A DNA stretch of 64,000 nt from Saccharothrix ecbatanensis (GTDB taxonomy: Bacteria; Actinomycetota; Actinomycetes; Mycobacteriales; Pseudonocardiaceae). The stretch's first letter is position 1; each line of letters opens with the position of its first letter. Positions 1-7,427 of the stretch are shown here, piece by piece. The stretch is taken from contig NZ_JACHMO010000001.1 in assembly GCF_014205015.1 (NCBI RefSeq), forward strand, positions 186,001-250,000, read 5' to 3'. The notes under the pieces were generated by a model, which saw only the letters and a program-made list of their open reading frames with translations, had not been told where the DNA came from and searched no databases. The position numbers and the translations under genes are program-made.

Positions 1-240
1 GCCCTTGCCCGCGACGAAGTTGCCGGTGTTGCGCCACGAGGTGCTGTAGTTGCCGCCGGAACCCAGCTCCATCGAGACGGTGCCGGAGCTGTCGGTCCAG
101 AACGAGTAGAAGTAGCCGTTGTTGGTGCCGGTTTGGTTGGAGGTCACCGCGGCGTAGGCGTTGGGCGCTCCGAATACGACGAGCATGAATGTGATCGCCA
201 TCAGCGGGATCATTCTCCCGCGTCTGATGTTGACCGACAT
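1..240 (-). CDS. GH11 endo-1,4-beta-xylanase, N-terminal part (cut by window edge)
   Basis: Secreted xylanase that would cleave internal beta-1,4 bonds of xylan. The ATG is at 240 with a GGAAGGA ribosome site just upstream. The first 30 residues form a signal peptide (two Arg, a hydrophobic core, cleavage after AYA). The mature part starts with the GH11 hallmark [11 protein letters not shown] followed by [21 protein letters not shown], which is close to streptomycete family 11 xylanases. Only 80 residues are inside the window, so the catalytic glutamates and any C-terminal binding module are not seen. It runs in the same direction as the CotH operon next to it but has its own 105-bp upstream region. 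Confidence 0.93.
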   Translation of the reverse strand, partial: MSVNIRRGRMIPLMAITFMLVVFGAPNAYAAVTSNQTGTNNGYFYSFWTDSSGTVSMELGSGGNYSTSWRNTGNFVAGKG

Positions 241-327
241 CGGCGAGTTCCTTCCGGTGCAGGGGTTTTGCCGCACGTGCGCTATCGACGTGAAATAGAA
301 TCAAGCCGGTCGCCGGAACATGTCAAC

Positions 328-340
328 AGTTTGCGAAACT
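328..340. promoter_or_regulatory. Inverted repeat upstream of the xylanase gene
   Basis: AGTTTGCGAAACT is a perfect 5-3-5 inverted repeat about 90 bases upstream of the xylanase start. The overlapping CGAAACTTGTCG resembles the CGAAACTTTCG operators found at 3968-4190, with the right half-site degraded. It could be a binding site of the same xylan-responsive repressor. This is inference from pattern only. Confidence 0.35.
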
Positions 341-345
341 TGTCG

Positions 346-2466
346 TCAATTCCCGACACAGGTGAGCACCGGCTTGCCGGGCGTCCCGGTGGACGTCCCG
401 AGGAACCCGAACGTGGTCGTGGCCCCGGCCGCCACCGTGCCGTTGTGGGAGACGTTGCGGGCCGTGGCCACCGTTCCCTGGGTGGTGACGGTCGCGTTCC
501 ACGCCTGGCTGATCGCCTCCCCGGAGCCGAGGGTCCAGGACACGGTCCAGTTGCTGATCGCCGACGTGCCCGCGGTGACGCGGACTTCACCCTGGAACCC
601 GCCCGGCCACTGGTTGACCACCGTGTACGTCGCGCTGCACCGCGCCCCGCCGGGAGTGGTGGTGGAAGTCGAAGTCGAAGTCGAAGTCGAAGTCGACGTG
701 GATGTCGATGTGGAGGTGGAGGTCGGCGTGGTGGTGGACGTGGGTGTCGTGGCGCCGCCCCAGCCCGACGCCGAGTCCAGCCACGCCGAGCGGCGCTGCA
801 TCCAGTCCCGCATGAACTGCACCTGACCTTGCCACGTGGGCGCGGTCGGCGTGTTGAAGAAGCCGATCATCGCGGTGGAGAGGTTGGGCCAGCGCTGGAA
901 GTTGCGCTGCGCGGCGTTGGCCAGCGGTCTGGTGAGGGTGTCGATCCGGCTCTGCACGGCGGAATCGGCGAACAGGCCGCGGCGCAGCGACTGCCAGCGC
1001 GACTTGAGCTGGTTCACGAACGCCGGGTCACGGAGGAGCTGGGCGTACCAGTCGTTCGCCGACGGCTGCCGGGTCTGCAAGTGCTGCCAGCCCGCGGTCT
1101 GGTCGTTCTGGAAGTACCCGCCCACACCGAACGTGAGGTCGAAGTCCCACAGCGGACCGGCGAAGATCTTGGCGTCCCGGTCCTTGTAGAAGTGCGCGCT
1201 GCGGAGGTACGCGTCCATGCCGCGGCTCAGCTCGTTGATGATCATGTGGTCGATGAACGACGGCACGTCGATGTACTTCTGGTAGCCGTTGACCGGATCG
1301 GCGAAGTTCGGCGCGCGCAAAGCGTTGTGGAACTCTTGGATGTGGTTGCGCAACCAATCGCGCTGCGCGGGCTGGAGCGGGTCCGGGTCGGCCACTTCGA
1401 GGTAGTTCCAGCACGTGTTCGTCGGCCCCGTGCAGGCCAGCGTCGGCTCCTCGGCGGCCATCCACTCGAACTTGAAGATGTACCCGCCCGAGATCCGGGG
1501 CAGCGTCGTGTCGTCGGCGTTCAGCTTCTTGAGGTCGAGCCGGTCCTTGTCGTTCTTGATCGTCTCGACGAGCATGTAGACGCCCATGTAGTCGTTGGCG
1601 GCCACGGGACTCGCGTCGGTGTTGACGTAGAGCTCCGTGAACGCGTACCGCGGCGCCTTGAGGCCCATCTCCCGGCCGAGGTCGTAGATGAAGGCTTCCC
1701 GGATCAACGACTTGTCGGTGAACGGTCCGCGCAGCACCCAGTCGGACTCGGCGGGCATGCCGAGCACCGGGTAGGAGGCGTCATCGTTGTCGTTGTCCCA
1801 CAGTTCGACGCGGTAGGGCGTCTTCTCGAACGAGGCCGAGGACTGGCCGCGCAGCTTGAACCCGGCGCGGGTGGCGATCGTGGGCGTCCCGGCCAGCGAC
1901 GTCGTCCCGCCCGCGCTCGGCTGGAAGATCATCGCGGTGGCGTGGAAGTACTCACGGGCGGGCTTCCCCGCGCCGTACGAGTCGATCAGGGTCACCGGCA
2001 GGTCGTGCGCCGTGGTGACGTTCTGGGCGGCGTACATGGCGGTTCCGGGCCGTCCGGACGCCGTTCCGCCGACGAACGCCTGCGCCCGTAGCTGCGTGCT
2101 GCGGGTGAACTGCAACGGTGAGCCTTGGTAGAGCGTCGACTGCCCGTTGGGCAGTTGACCGTTGGTGGTGTAGCGGATCTGGGCGCCGGCGATCGCGGTG
2201 CTCAGCGACACCGACACCTGCCCCTGGAAGGTCCGGCTCGGAACGGAGAAGACGATGTCGCCGACCAGGTCCTCGGCCGAGGCGGCGGCGGTGATGGCGT
2301 CGGCGGCTGCCGTGCTCGCGTTCCGCGTGGCGGGGGAGGGCGCGGGTTCCGGTTCGGCGCCGGCCGATAACGGGATGAGCAATCCGGCGAGGAGCACGGC
2401 GGCGACCGCGAGTCCCGTGGTGCCGTGGGTAGCCGCGGCGCCGTTGCTGCGGTTGGTCAAACGCAC
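346..2466 (-). CDS. Secreted CotH kinase-like protein with C-terminal CBM2
   Basis: A 706-residue secreted protein. The start is GTG at 2466, preceded by AGGAGG at the right distance; the longer upstream reading frame is not needed. In order: signal peptide (about 1-37), a chitobiase/FN3-like beta-sandwich (about 68-150) with the RYTTNG motif, a CotH domain (about 155-500) with WDND, GPFTDKSLIRE and the conserved PLWDFDLTFG motif, a Ser/Thr-Pro linker, and a cellulose-binding CBM2 (about 605-706) with paired Cys. CotH proteins are atypical protein kinases in spores and are found on cellulases in some bacteria; here the substrate is unknown. Last gene of a three-gene operon, overlapping the VTC gene by 10 bases. 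Confidence 0.88.
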   Translation of the reverse strand: MRLTNRSNGAAATHGTTGLAVAAVLLAGLLIPLSAGAEPEPAPSPATRNASTAAADAITAAASAEDLVGDIVFSVPSRTFQGQVSVSLSTAIAGAQIRYTTNGQLPNGQSTLYQGSPLQFTRSTQLRAQAFVGGTASGRPGTAMYAAQNVTTAHDLPVTLIDSYGAGKPAREYFHATAMIFQPSAGGTTSLAGTPTIATRAGFKLRGQSSASFEKTPYRVELWDNDNDDASYPVLGMPAESDWVLRGPFTDKSLIREAFIYDLGREMGLKAPRYAFTELYVNTDASPVAANDYMGVYMLVETIKNDKDRLDLKKLNADDTTLPRISGGYIFKFEWMAAEEPTLACTGPTNTCWNYLEVADPDPLQPAQRDWLRNHIQEFHNALRAPNFADPVNGYQKYIDVPSFIDHMIINELSRGMDAYLRSAHFYKDRDAKIFAGPLWDFDLTFGVGGYFQNDQTAGWQHLQTRQPSANDWYAQLLRDPAFVNQLKSRWQSLRRGLFADSAVQSRIDTLTRPLANAAQRNFQRWPNLSTAMIGFFNTPTAPTWQGQVQFMRDWMQRRSAWLDSASGWGGATTPTSTTTPTSTSTSTSTSTSTSTSTSTSTTTPGGARCSATYTVVNQWPGGFQGEVRVTAGTSAISNWTVSWTLGSGEAISQAWNATVTTQGTVATARNVSHNGTVAAGATTTFGFLGTSTGTPGKPVLTCVGN
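665..724. repeat. Hexanucleotide repeat in the CotH linker
   Basis: Five perfect GAAGTC copies (665-694) followed by imperfect copies (GACGTG, GATGTC, GATGTG, GAGGTG, GAGGTC). Read on the minus strand they encode the Thr-Ser linker between the CotH domain and the CBM2. Such a repeat can change length by slippage in steps of two residues without breaking the frame. Confidence 0.85.
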
Positions 2467-3287
2467 GATGCCTCCTGTTCGGGTCGGTGGGACATGGTCG
2501 GTGTCGGGTCGACCGACGACGCGACGCCGCGGAAGTGGCGACGCAGCGTCCGTCGCCACGGCACGTCGGGCAGGTCGTGCCGGAGCGCGGCCAGACCGGT
2601 GGCGTACTTGGAGATGCGGGCCGGCCGCAGCCCTCGTTGCCACAACATCCGGTCGACCGGTGTGGCGGCTGAGGCGGTCTTCGTCTCGACCACGGCCAGG
2701 TGGGGCAGGCGCAACGTCGAATCCGCGTCCCGCCAGGACAGCTCGGTGTCGATGGTGACCCGGCTCAGCGTCCCCGGGAGCAGCAGGGTGGCCCGGTGGT
2801 AGTCGGTCACCAGGACCGGGTCGAGCGAACTCGCCGTCTCCGGGCCGATCGACTCGCGGCCGAGCGCCTCGTCGACGAAGTCGCGTCCGGGGTGGACGGT
2901 GCCGCAGTCCCGGGAGTGGTACGGCAGCCGGTGCTTGGTGATGCTCCCGCGCGCGCCGCTGATCTTGACCTCCAGCCAGCACTCGCCGGAGTCCAGGTAG
3001 GTGCGGGTGCGCACCTTGAACCGGCGGCGGCGTCGGTACGCCGCGCAGTAGTAGCTGGCCAACCGGGGCGTGTCGAAGTACACCGACTCGTAGCGGAACG
3101 TGCGTTCACCGTCGATGTCCAACGCCTTGGCGTACGGCGAGAGCTGGTCGAGCAGACGCGGCAACGCCTCCGTGGGCACGAGGTACTTGCGGTCCACCCT
3201 GGTCTGCAACGCGGCGCGGTCGACCAGTTCGGCGAGCCCGACGGGCGCCAGCCGGGCCAGCGCGCGCGTGATCGGCATCGTGGTCAT
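2457..3287 (-). CDS. VTC-domain (polyphosphate polymerase-like) protein
   Basis: A 276-residue cytosolic protein of the VTC fold, the family of the catalytic tunnel domain of eukaryotic polyphosphate polymerases. Visible features are RVDRKYLVP near residue 30, the RYESVYFDTP strand, the basic KVRTRTYLDSGECWLEVK stretch and a late VVETKT motif, which supply the Arg/Lys and Glu residues that line the triphosphate tunnel. ATG at 3287 overlaps the DUF4956 stop by four bases, and its end overlaps the CotH start, so the three genes are translationally coupled. The trio DUF4956, VTC and CotH is recurrent in bacteria. Whether the protein makes polyphosphate or another anionic polymer is not known from the sequence. 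Confidence 0.85.
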   Translation of the reverse strand: MTTMPITRALARLAPVGLAELVDRAALQTRVDRKYLVPTEALPRLLDQLSPYAKALDIDGERTFRYESVYFDTPRLASYYCAAYRRRRRFKVRTRTYLDSGECWLEVKISGARGSITKHRLPYHSRDCGTVHPGRDFVDEALGRESIGPETASSLDPVLVTDYHRATLLLPGTLSRVTIDTELSWRDADSTLRLPHLAVVETKTASAATPVDRMLWQRGLRPARISKYATGLAALRHDLPDVPWRRTLRRHFRGVASSVDPTPTMSHRPEQEASCV

Positions 3288-3889
3288 CGGCGCGCTCCCG
3301 TGTGGGTGGGCACGCCGGCTTTGGCGGAGGTCAGGCCGCGTGCGGTGATCGCGTACCGGACGTCGACCACAGTGGTCTCGTTGACCAGGTCGAGCCGCTG
3401 GACGTTGACGGCGTGCACCCTGGCGTGCAGCAGCTGTTCCAGGTGCGCGACGAGTGCCACGTGGTCGGTCATCGCCGTGTCGAGCACCAGGATCTGGTGC
3501 CGGTAGTGGCGGAACAGCCGCCGGTGGTCGCCCAGGAACATCACCAGGACGATGAGTGCCATCAGGCCCGCGTTGAGCCAGACCGCGGTGGTGCCCAGCG
3601 CGCCGAGGAGACCGAGGGCGAGGGCGGAGAAGTAGTACGCGACCTCGTGCTGGTCCAGTTCCGTCGAGCGCAGTCGGATGATGGACAGCACGCCGAACAG
3701 CGCCATCCCGAGTCCCAGCCCCGCGCCGACGTTGCTGGCGCTCAGCGCGCTGGCGACGGCGAGGACGCCGATGTTGACCCCGAGGTAGGCGACGACCAGG
3801 TCGCGGCGGCGATGTCGGGGGAAGTAGAGCCCGAACACGAGCAGTGCCACTGCGCAGATGTCGATCGCGAACAGGACGAGTTGAGACAT
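3284..3889 (-). CDS. DUF4956 family membrane protein
   Basis: A 201-residue integral membrane protein. About four hydrophobic segments cover residues 5-25, 30-60, 87-107 and 108-123, followed by a soluble C-terminal part with an ACT-like or ferredoxin-like look. The IRLRSTEL motif between the membrane segments is typical of DUF4956 (MgtC-like in topology). First gene of the DUF4956-VTC-CotH operon. ATG at 3889 follows an AGGAG-like ribosome site. A role as the membrane partner of the VTC protein is inferred only from co-occurrence. Confidence 0.82.
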   Translation of the reverse strand: MSQLVLFAIDICAVALLVFGLYFPRHRRRDLVVAYLGVNIGVLAVASALSASNVGAGLGLGMALFGVLSIIRLRSTELDQHEVAYYFSALALGLLGALGTTAVWLNAGLMALIVLVMFLGDHRRLFRHYRHQILVLDTAMTDHVALVAHLEQLLHARVHAVNVQRLDLVNETTVVDVRYAITARGLTSAKAGVPTHTGARR

Positions 3890-3967
3890 CTCGTTCGTTC
3901 CTCCTGAGCCGGTGCCGGTGTCGGCTGGGCACCGCCCGCTCCATGGCGGGGGTCGCAGGACGGTCGC

Positions 3968-4190
3968 CGAAACTTTCGTACATTAGGGTAAACTTTCGGG
4001 AACTACTGCGAAACGATAGGGGGACCAGCAGTGTCGCGTCAATGAACTTCAGGTGTGTGACTGTGGGCCAAAAGGAGCAATTCTCGCTGGTAAAGCGCGA
4101 GTTGTTGCCACTCTCGCCGTCATCCGGGTGAAAGCGCGGAGCACGCCAAGTCGCCATCTGTCCTGGGTGTAGGCGTTCGAAACTTTCGAA
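3968..4190. promoter_or_regulatory. Cluster of CGAAACTTTCG operators upstream of the DUF4956-VTC-CotH operon
   Basis: CGAAACTTTCG at 3968-3978 is a perfect 5-1-5 palindrome; GTAAACTTTCG follows at 3988-3998 and a CGAAAC half-site at 4009-4014. Their centres (3973, 3993, 4014) are 20-21 bases apart, two helical turns. A longer perfect copy, TTCGAAACTTTCGAA, lies at 4176-4190. Inverted GAAA/TTTC repeats of this kind are reported upstream of streptomycete xylanase genes. Nothing else gene-like is seen in 3890-4511. Confidence 0.6.
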
Positions 4191-4511
4191 GCGGTGCGAC
4201 GTGGGTCGGTCACAGGTCGTCAGCAACGGGCGTCGGGGGCGGTGACCAGAGGTGTCAGGCGTTCACCGGACAGTGGTGGAGCGCCCGCACCCCTAACCTG
4301 AAGATCGATGGCGGTGACGTCCTGGTGCTTGTCGCCGGAGGGGTCGGCAAACACCGGATCCGCACACCGAGAGGGGCCACACGGCGCCGGGGTGCGCCAG
4401 TTCCGGATCGCGTTGCGGGGTGCCAACCGCGGGAGTGGTCCGGATGGCGGAATCCTCGGCCCGCAGACCCGGCCGGTTGAGCGCGTGGGGGGCTCAGCCG
4501 GCCGGCCCGGA

Positions 4512-4673
4512 CTGCAGTTGCGCACGGCGATCGAACGCGATGTGCCGGAGTCGCACGTAATAACCCTGTCCACTGTGGACTCGGAGGGCCGGCCGACGTC
4601 CCGCGCGTGGCACGTGCGGCTGCGGTACGAGCGCGGTGACGACGGGTGGACCAAGGCCCGGCTGTGGCCGTGA
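4512..4673 (+). pseudogene. Deletion remnant of a pyridoxamine 5'-phosphate oxidase (PNPOx)-like gene
   Basis: The translated stretch begins with LRTAIERDVPESHVITLSTVDSEGRP, which matches the N-terminal region of actinobacterial PNPOx proteins (usual form: VPEPHAMTLSTVDADGRP), and jumps directly to VRLRYERGDDGWTKARLWP, which matches the family's extreme C-terminus. The roughly 100 residues that should lie between, including most of the FMN site, are missing. The frame is open further upstream to 4308 but that part looks like non-coding sequence. Best explained as an internal deletion followed by decay. Confidence 0.55.
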
Positions 4674-4816
4674 CGGCGCCGTCGTACGGTCGGCACGGAC
4701 GGTGACCGGGGGCCTACTCTGAAATTTCGAGGCGATCGAGCATGGCGCTGGAGCGGTCCGCGCGGTAGAAATAGCCAACCGTTGCTCCCATGTCCGATCC
4801 CGGCAGGTGCAGTTGT

Positions 4817-4828
4817 GAGAGCGCTCTC
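4817..4828. promoter_or_regulatory. CebR/LacI-type operator, upstream copy
   Basis: GAGAGCGCTCTC is a perfect 12-bp palindrome 52-63 bases upstream of the start codon of the beta-helix gene. It has the core of the CebR operator known in cellulolytic actinomycetes (TGGGAGCGCTCCCA). Confidence 0.7.
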
Positions 4829-4879
4829 TCGCATCGGCGGCCGGTCGGTCGGCGTTACTACCCCCATAGAGGCTAGTCA

Positions 4880-6754
4880 ATGACGATCATGCCCCACGCA
4901 AGACGTGAGAGCGCTCCCACGCGCCGAGGTCGGGTGTTCGTGCTCGGCCTCGCGCTGGCCGCGACCGCCGTGACGATCGCACCGGCCGCGAGCGCCGACC
5001 CGCCCCGCCCCGGCACACCCGACCAGCTCGGCGTGAACGTCAAGGTCTTCGACCCGAGCATGCCGGTCGCCGAGATCCAGGCCGCCCTCGACGCCACCCA
5101 CGCCGCCCAGGTGGACAACGAGATGGGCACCGAGCGGTACGCCTACCTCTTCAAGCCCGGCCAGTACGGCACCGCCGAGCAGCCGTTGCAGATCAAGGTC
5201 GGCTACTACACCGAGATCGCCGGCCTGGGCGCCTCACCGACCGACGTCGTCATCAACGGCAAGGTGGAGGTCTACAACCGCTGCCTCACCGAGGGTGGCA
5301 CGGCCAACTGCCTCGCCCTGGTCAACTTCTGGCGCACGCTGGGCAACCTGACCATCAACATCGACGGAGCGGGCCAGGACGGGTGCCGTGCGGGCGCCAA
5401 CTTCTGGGCCGTGTCGCAGGCCGTGTCGTTGCGGCGGCTCAACGTCACCAGCGGGACGATGTCCCTGATGGACTACTGCACCGCCGGTCCGCAGTACGCC
5501 AGCGGCGGGTTCATCGCCGACTCCCGGCTGCCCTCCACCGTCAACGGCTCGCAGCAGCAGTGGCTGACCCGCAACAGCGAGGTCGGGAGCTGGTCCAACG
5601 GCGTGTGGAACCAGGTCTTCTCCGGTGTCGTGGGCGCTCCCGACGACGCGGAGTTCCCGACCCCGCCGTACACCACGCTCGACACCACTCCGCTGAGCCG
5701 TGAGAAGCCGTACCTGTTCGTCGACGCGTCGGGCGCCTACAACGTCCGTGTTCCGGAAGCCCGCAAGAACACCAGGGGCGTCTCCTGGGCGGACGGCATG
5801 ACCGCCGGTCGCACCATCCCGTTGTCCGACTTCTTCGTCGCGACGCCGGCCGACTCGGTGCGCGACATCAACAACCAGCTCGCGCGCGGCAAGCACCTGC
5901 TGCTCACGCCAGGTGTGTACGACATCGAGCGCAGCATCGAGGTCAAGCGCCGCAACACGGTGGTCCTCGGTATCGGCCACGCCACCCTCACCGCCGTCAA
6001 CGGCTCCACCCCGGTGGACGTCGCGGACGTGCCCGGTGTCGTCATCGCCGGTGTCACGGTCGATGCCGGTACCGAGCTGTCGCCCGTGCTGATGCGGGTG
6101 GGCAAGAAGCACGGCAACCGCCCGAGTTCGCCGGCCAACCCGACCACGCTGTCCGACGTCTACTTCCGCGTCGGCGGGCCGCACGTCGGCAAGACCGACA
6201 CGGCGCTGGAAGTCAACAGCGACAACGTGCTCATCGACCACACGTGGGTGTGGCGCGGTGACCACGGCGTCGAGGGCTTCACCGACACCGAGCGCTGGAA
6301 CACGAACATCGGCCGCACCGGCGTGGTGGTCAACGGCGACCACGTGACGGCGACCGGTCTGTTCGTCGAGCACTTCCAGCAGTACAACACCGTCTGGAAC
6401 GGCGAGCACGGCACCACCGTGCTCTACCAGAACGAACTGCCGTACGACCCGCCGACGCAGGCCGACTGGATGAACGGTGACGTCGAAGGCTGGGCGGGCT
6501 ACAAGGTGGGCGACCACGTCCGGTCGCACACGCTGCACGGCGGTGGCATCTACGTGTTCAACCAGAACAACCCGTCGATCCACACCGAGAACGGCTTCGA
6601 GGTCCCGGAGACCCCGGGCGTCAAGCTGCACCACATCATGACGGTCAACCTCAGCGCGGGCGTCATCGACCACGTCGTCAACGGCGTCGGTGACGCGGCC
6701 GACATGACGAAGATCGGCGTCCCGGTCTACGTCGCGGAGTACCCGGCCCCGTAA
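4880..6754 (+). CDS. Secreted right-handed beta-helix protein
   Basis: A 624-residue secreted protein with an N-terminal signal peptide (about 1-40, cleaved near ASA). The body has many short strands with Val/Ile-Asn-Gly-Asp turns (VVINGKVEVYN, LGNLTINIDG, VLGIGHATL, VVVNGDHVTATGLFVEH), the look of two successive parallel beta-helices as in pectate-lyase or GH55-like folds. Close relatives in Streptomyces are often annotated as adenylyl cyclase or coagulation factor 5/8 type proteins; I doubt the cyclase label because no cyclase motif is visible. Two CebR-like operators, one upstream and one inside codons 9-14, point to control by beta-glucans. ATG at 4880 is used; another ATG lies nine bases later. 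Substrate not established. Confidence 0.75.
   Translation: MTIMPHARRESAPTRRGRVFVLGLALAATAVTIAPAASADPPRPGTPDQLGVNVKVFDPSMPVAEIQAALDATHAAQVDNEMGTERYAYLFKPGQYGTAEQPLQIKVGYYTEIAGLGASPTDVVINGKVEVYNRCLTEGGTANCLALVNFWRTLGNLTINIDGAGQDGCRAGANFWAVSQAVSLRRLNVTSGTMSLMDYCTAGPQYASGGFIADSRLPSTVNGSQQQWLTRNSEVGSWSNGVWNQVFSGVVGAPDDAEFPTPPYTTLDTTPLSREKPYLFVDASGAYNVRVPEARKNTRGVSWADGMTAGRTIPLSDFFVATPADSVRDINNQLARGKHLLLTPGVYDIERSIEVKRRNTVVLGIGHATLTAVNGSTPVDVADVPGVVIAGVTVDAGTELSPVLMRVGKKHGNRPSSPANPTTLSDVYFRVGGPHVGKTDTALEVNSDNVLIDHTWVWRGDHGVEGFTDTERWNTNIGRTGVVVNGDHVTATGLFVEHFQQYNTVWNGEHGTTVLYQNELPYDPPTQADWMNGDVEGWAGYKVGDHVRSHTLHGGGIYVFNQNNPSIHTENGFEVPETPGVKLHHIMTVNLSAGVIDHVVNGVGDAADMTKIGVPVYVAEYPAP
4905..4920. promoter_or_regulatory. 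CebR/LacI-type operator inside the 5' end of the beta-helix gene
   Basis: GTGAGAGCGCTCCCAC is a 16-bp palindrome with one mismatched pair, closer than the upstream copy to the CebR consensus. It lies 25 bases inside the coding region. The two centres are 90 bases apart, which would suit repression by DNA looping or roadblock. Confidence 0.7.
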
Positions 6755-6773
6755 GCCCCGGCCGCACAGGAAC

Positions 6774-6811
6774 GTGAGCGGTGTCCGACCCGGCAGTCGG
6801 ACACCGCTCAC
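6774..6811. terminator. Hairpin terminator after the beta-helix gene
   Basis: A perfect 16-bp inverted repeat (arms 6774-6789 and 6796-6811) with a 6-base loop, 20 bases after the stop codon. No T-tract, as is usual in actinomycetes. Confidence 0.85.
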
Positions 6812-6920
6812 CCTTGTGTGCGGACTACTCCCGATCAGCCGGTCGTGATCACCCAAAGTTACGGGCAACGGCGTGCGGTGGGACGCCGTATAGGGGGTGA
6901 CCGAGTGGAGGAGGTGTCGC

Positions 6921-7427
6921 GTGCACGATCGGGACCGCGAGTTCCGGGCGTACTTCGAGGCACGGGCGGCTGTCGTGCGGCGGACCGCCTACTTGTTGTG
7001 CGGTGACTGGCACAAGGCCGAGGACCTGGCGCAGACCGCGCTGGCCAAGGTCTACGTGCACTGGGGGCGATTGGACAGGGACGGGCGGATCGACGCGTAC
7101 GTGCGCAAGGTGTTGGTGCGTGCCGTCATCGACGAGTCCCGGTGGCGGGGGCGTCGGCCGGAGACGGTCGTGGAGGCCGTGCCGGAGTCGGGCGCGTCGG
7201 TGACGGGGGTCGAGGAGGCCATCGACGTGCGGCGGGCGTTGGCCGCGCTGCCGCCGAGGCAACGGGCCGCGGTCGTGCTGCGGTACTGGGAGGACCTGCC
7301 GGTCGCCGAGACGGCGGCGGCGCTGGGGTGCAGCGAGGGAACGGTGAAGAGCCAGGTGTCCAAGGGTCTGGGCACGCTGCGCCGGGCGTTGGAGACCAGG
7401 CGGACCGTGGCGTGGGAGGGCTTGTGA
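6921..7427 (+). CDS. SigE-family ECF RNA polymerase sigma factor
   Basis: A 168-residue sigma factor. GTG at 6921 has a strong GGAGGAGG ribosome site; an earlier GTG at 6897 overlaps that site and is less likely. Region 2 begins FRAYFEARAAVVRRTAYLLCGDWHKAEDLAQTAL, the signature of the actinobacterial SigE family; region 4 has LPPRQRAAVVLRYWEDLPVAETAAALGCSEGTVKSQVSKGL, a clear helix-turn-helix. The next gene starts inside its stop codon (GTGA overlap) and encodes a one-span membrane protein, the usual place for a modulator of the sigma factor. Its regulon is not evident. Confidence 0.9.
   Translation: MHDRDREFRAYFEARAAVVRRTAYLLCGDWHKAEDLAQTALAKVYVHWGRLDRDGRIDAYVRKVLVRAVIDESRWRGRRPETVVEAVPESGASVTGVEEAIDVRRALAALPPRQRAAVVLRYWEDLPVAETAAALGCSEGTVKSQVSKGLGTLRRALETRRTVAWEGL

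Noticed and set aside
665..724. Possible CRISPR or minisatellite
   Set aside because: Units are six bases without spacers and code for an in-frame Thr/Ser linker.
4880..6754. Adenylyl cyclase function for the secreted protein
   Set aside because: No nucleotide-cyclase motif is visible and the protein is exported; the beta-helix pattern and CebR-like boxes suggest a polysaccharide role.
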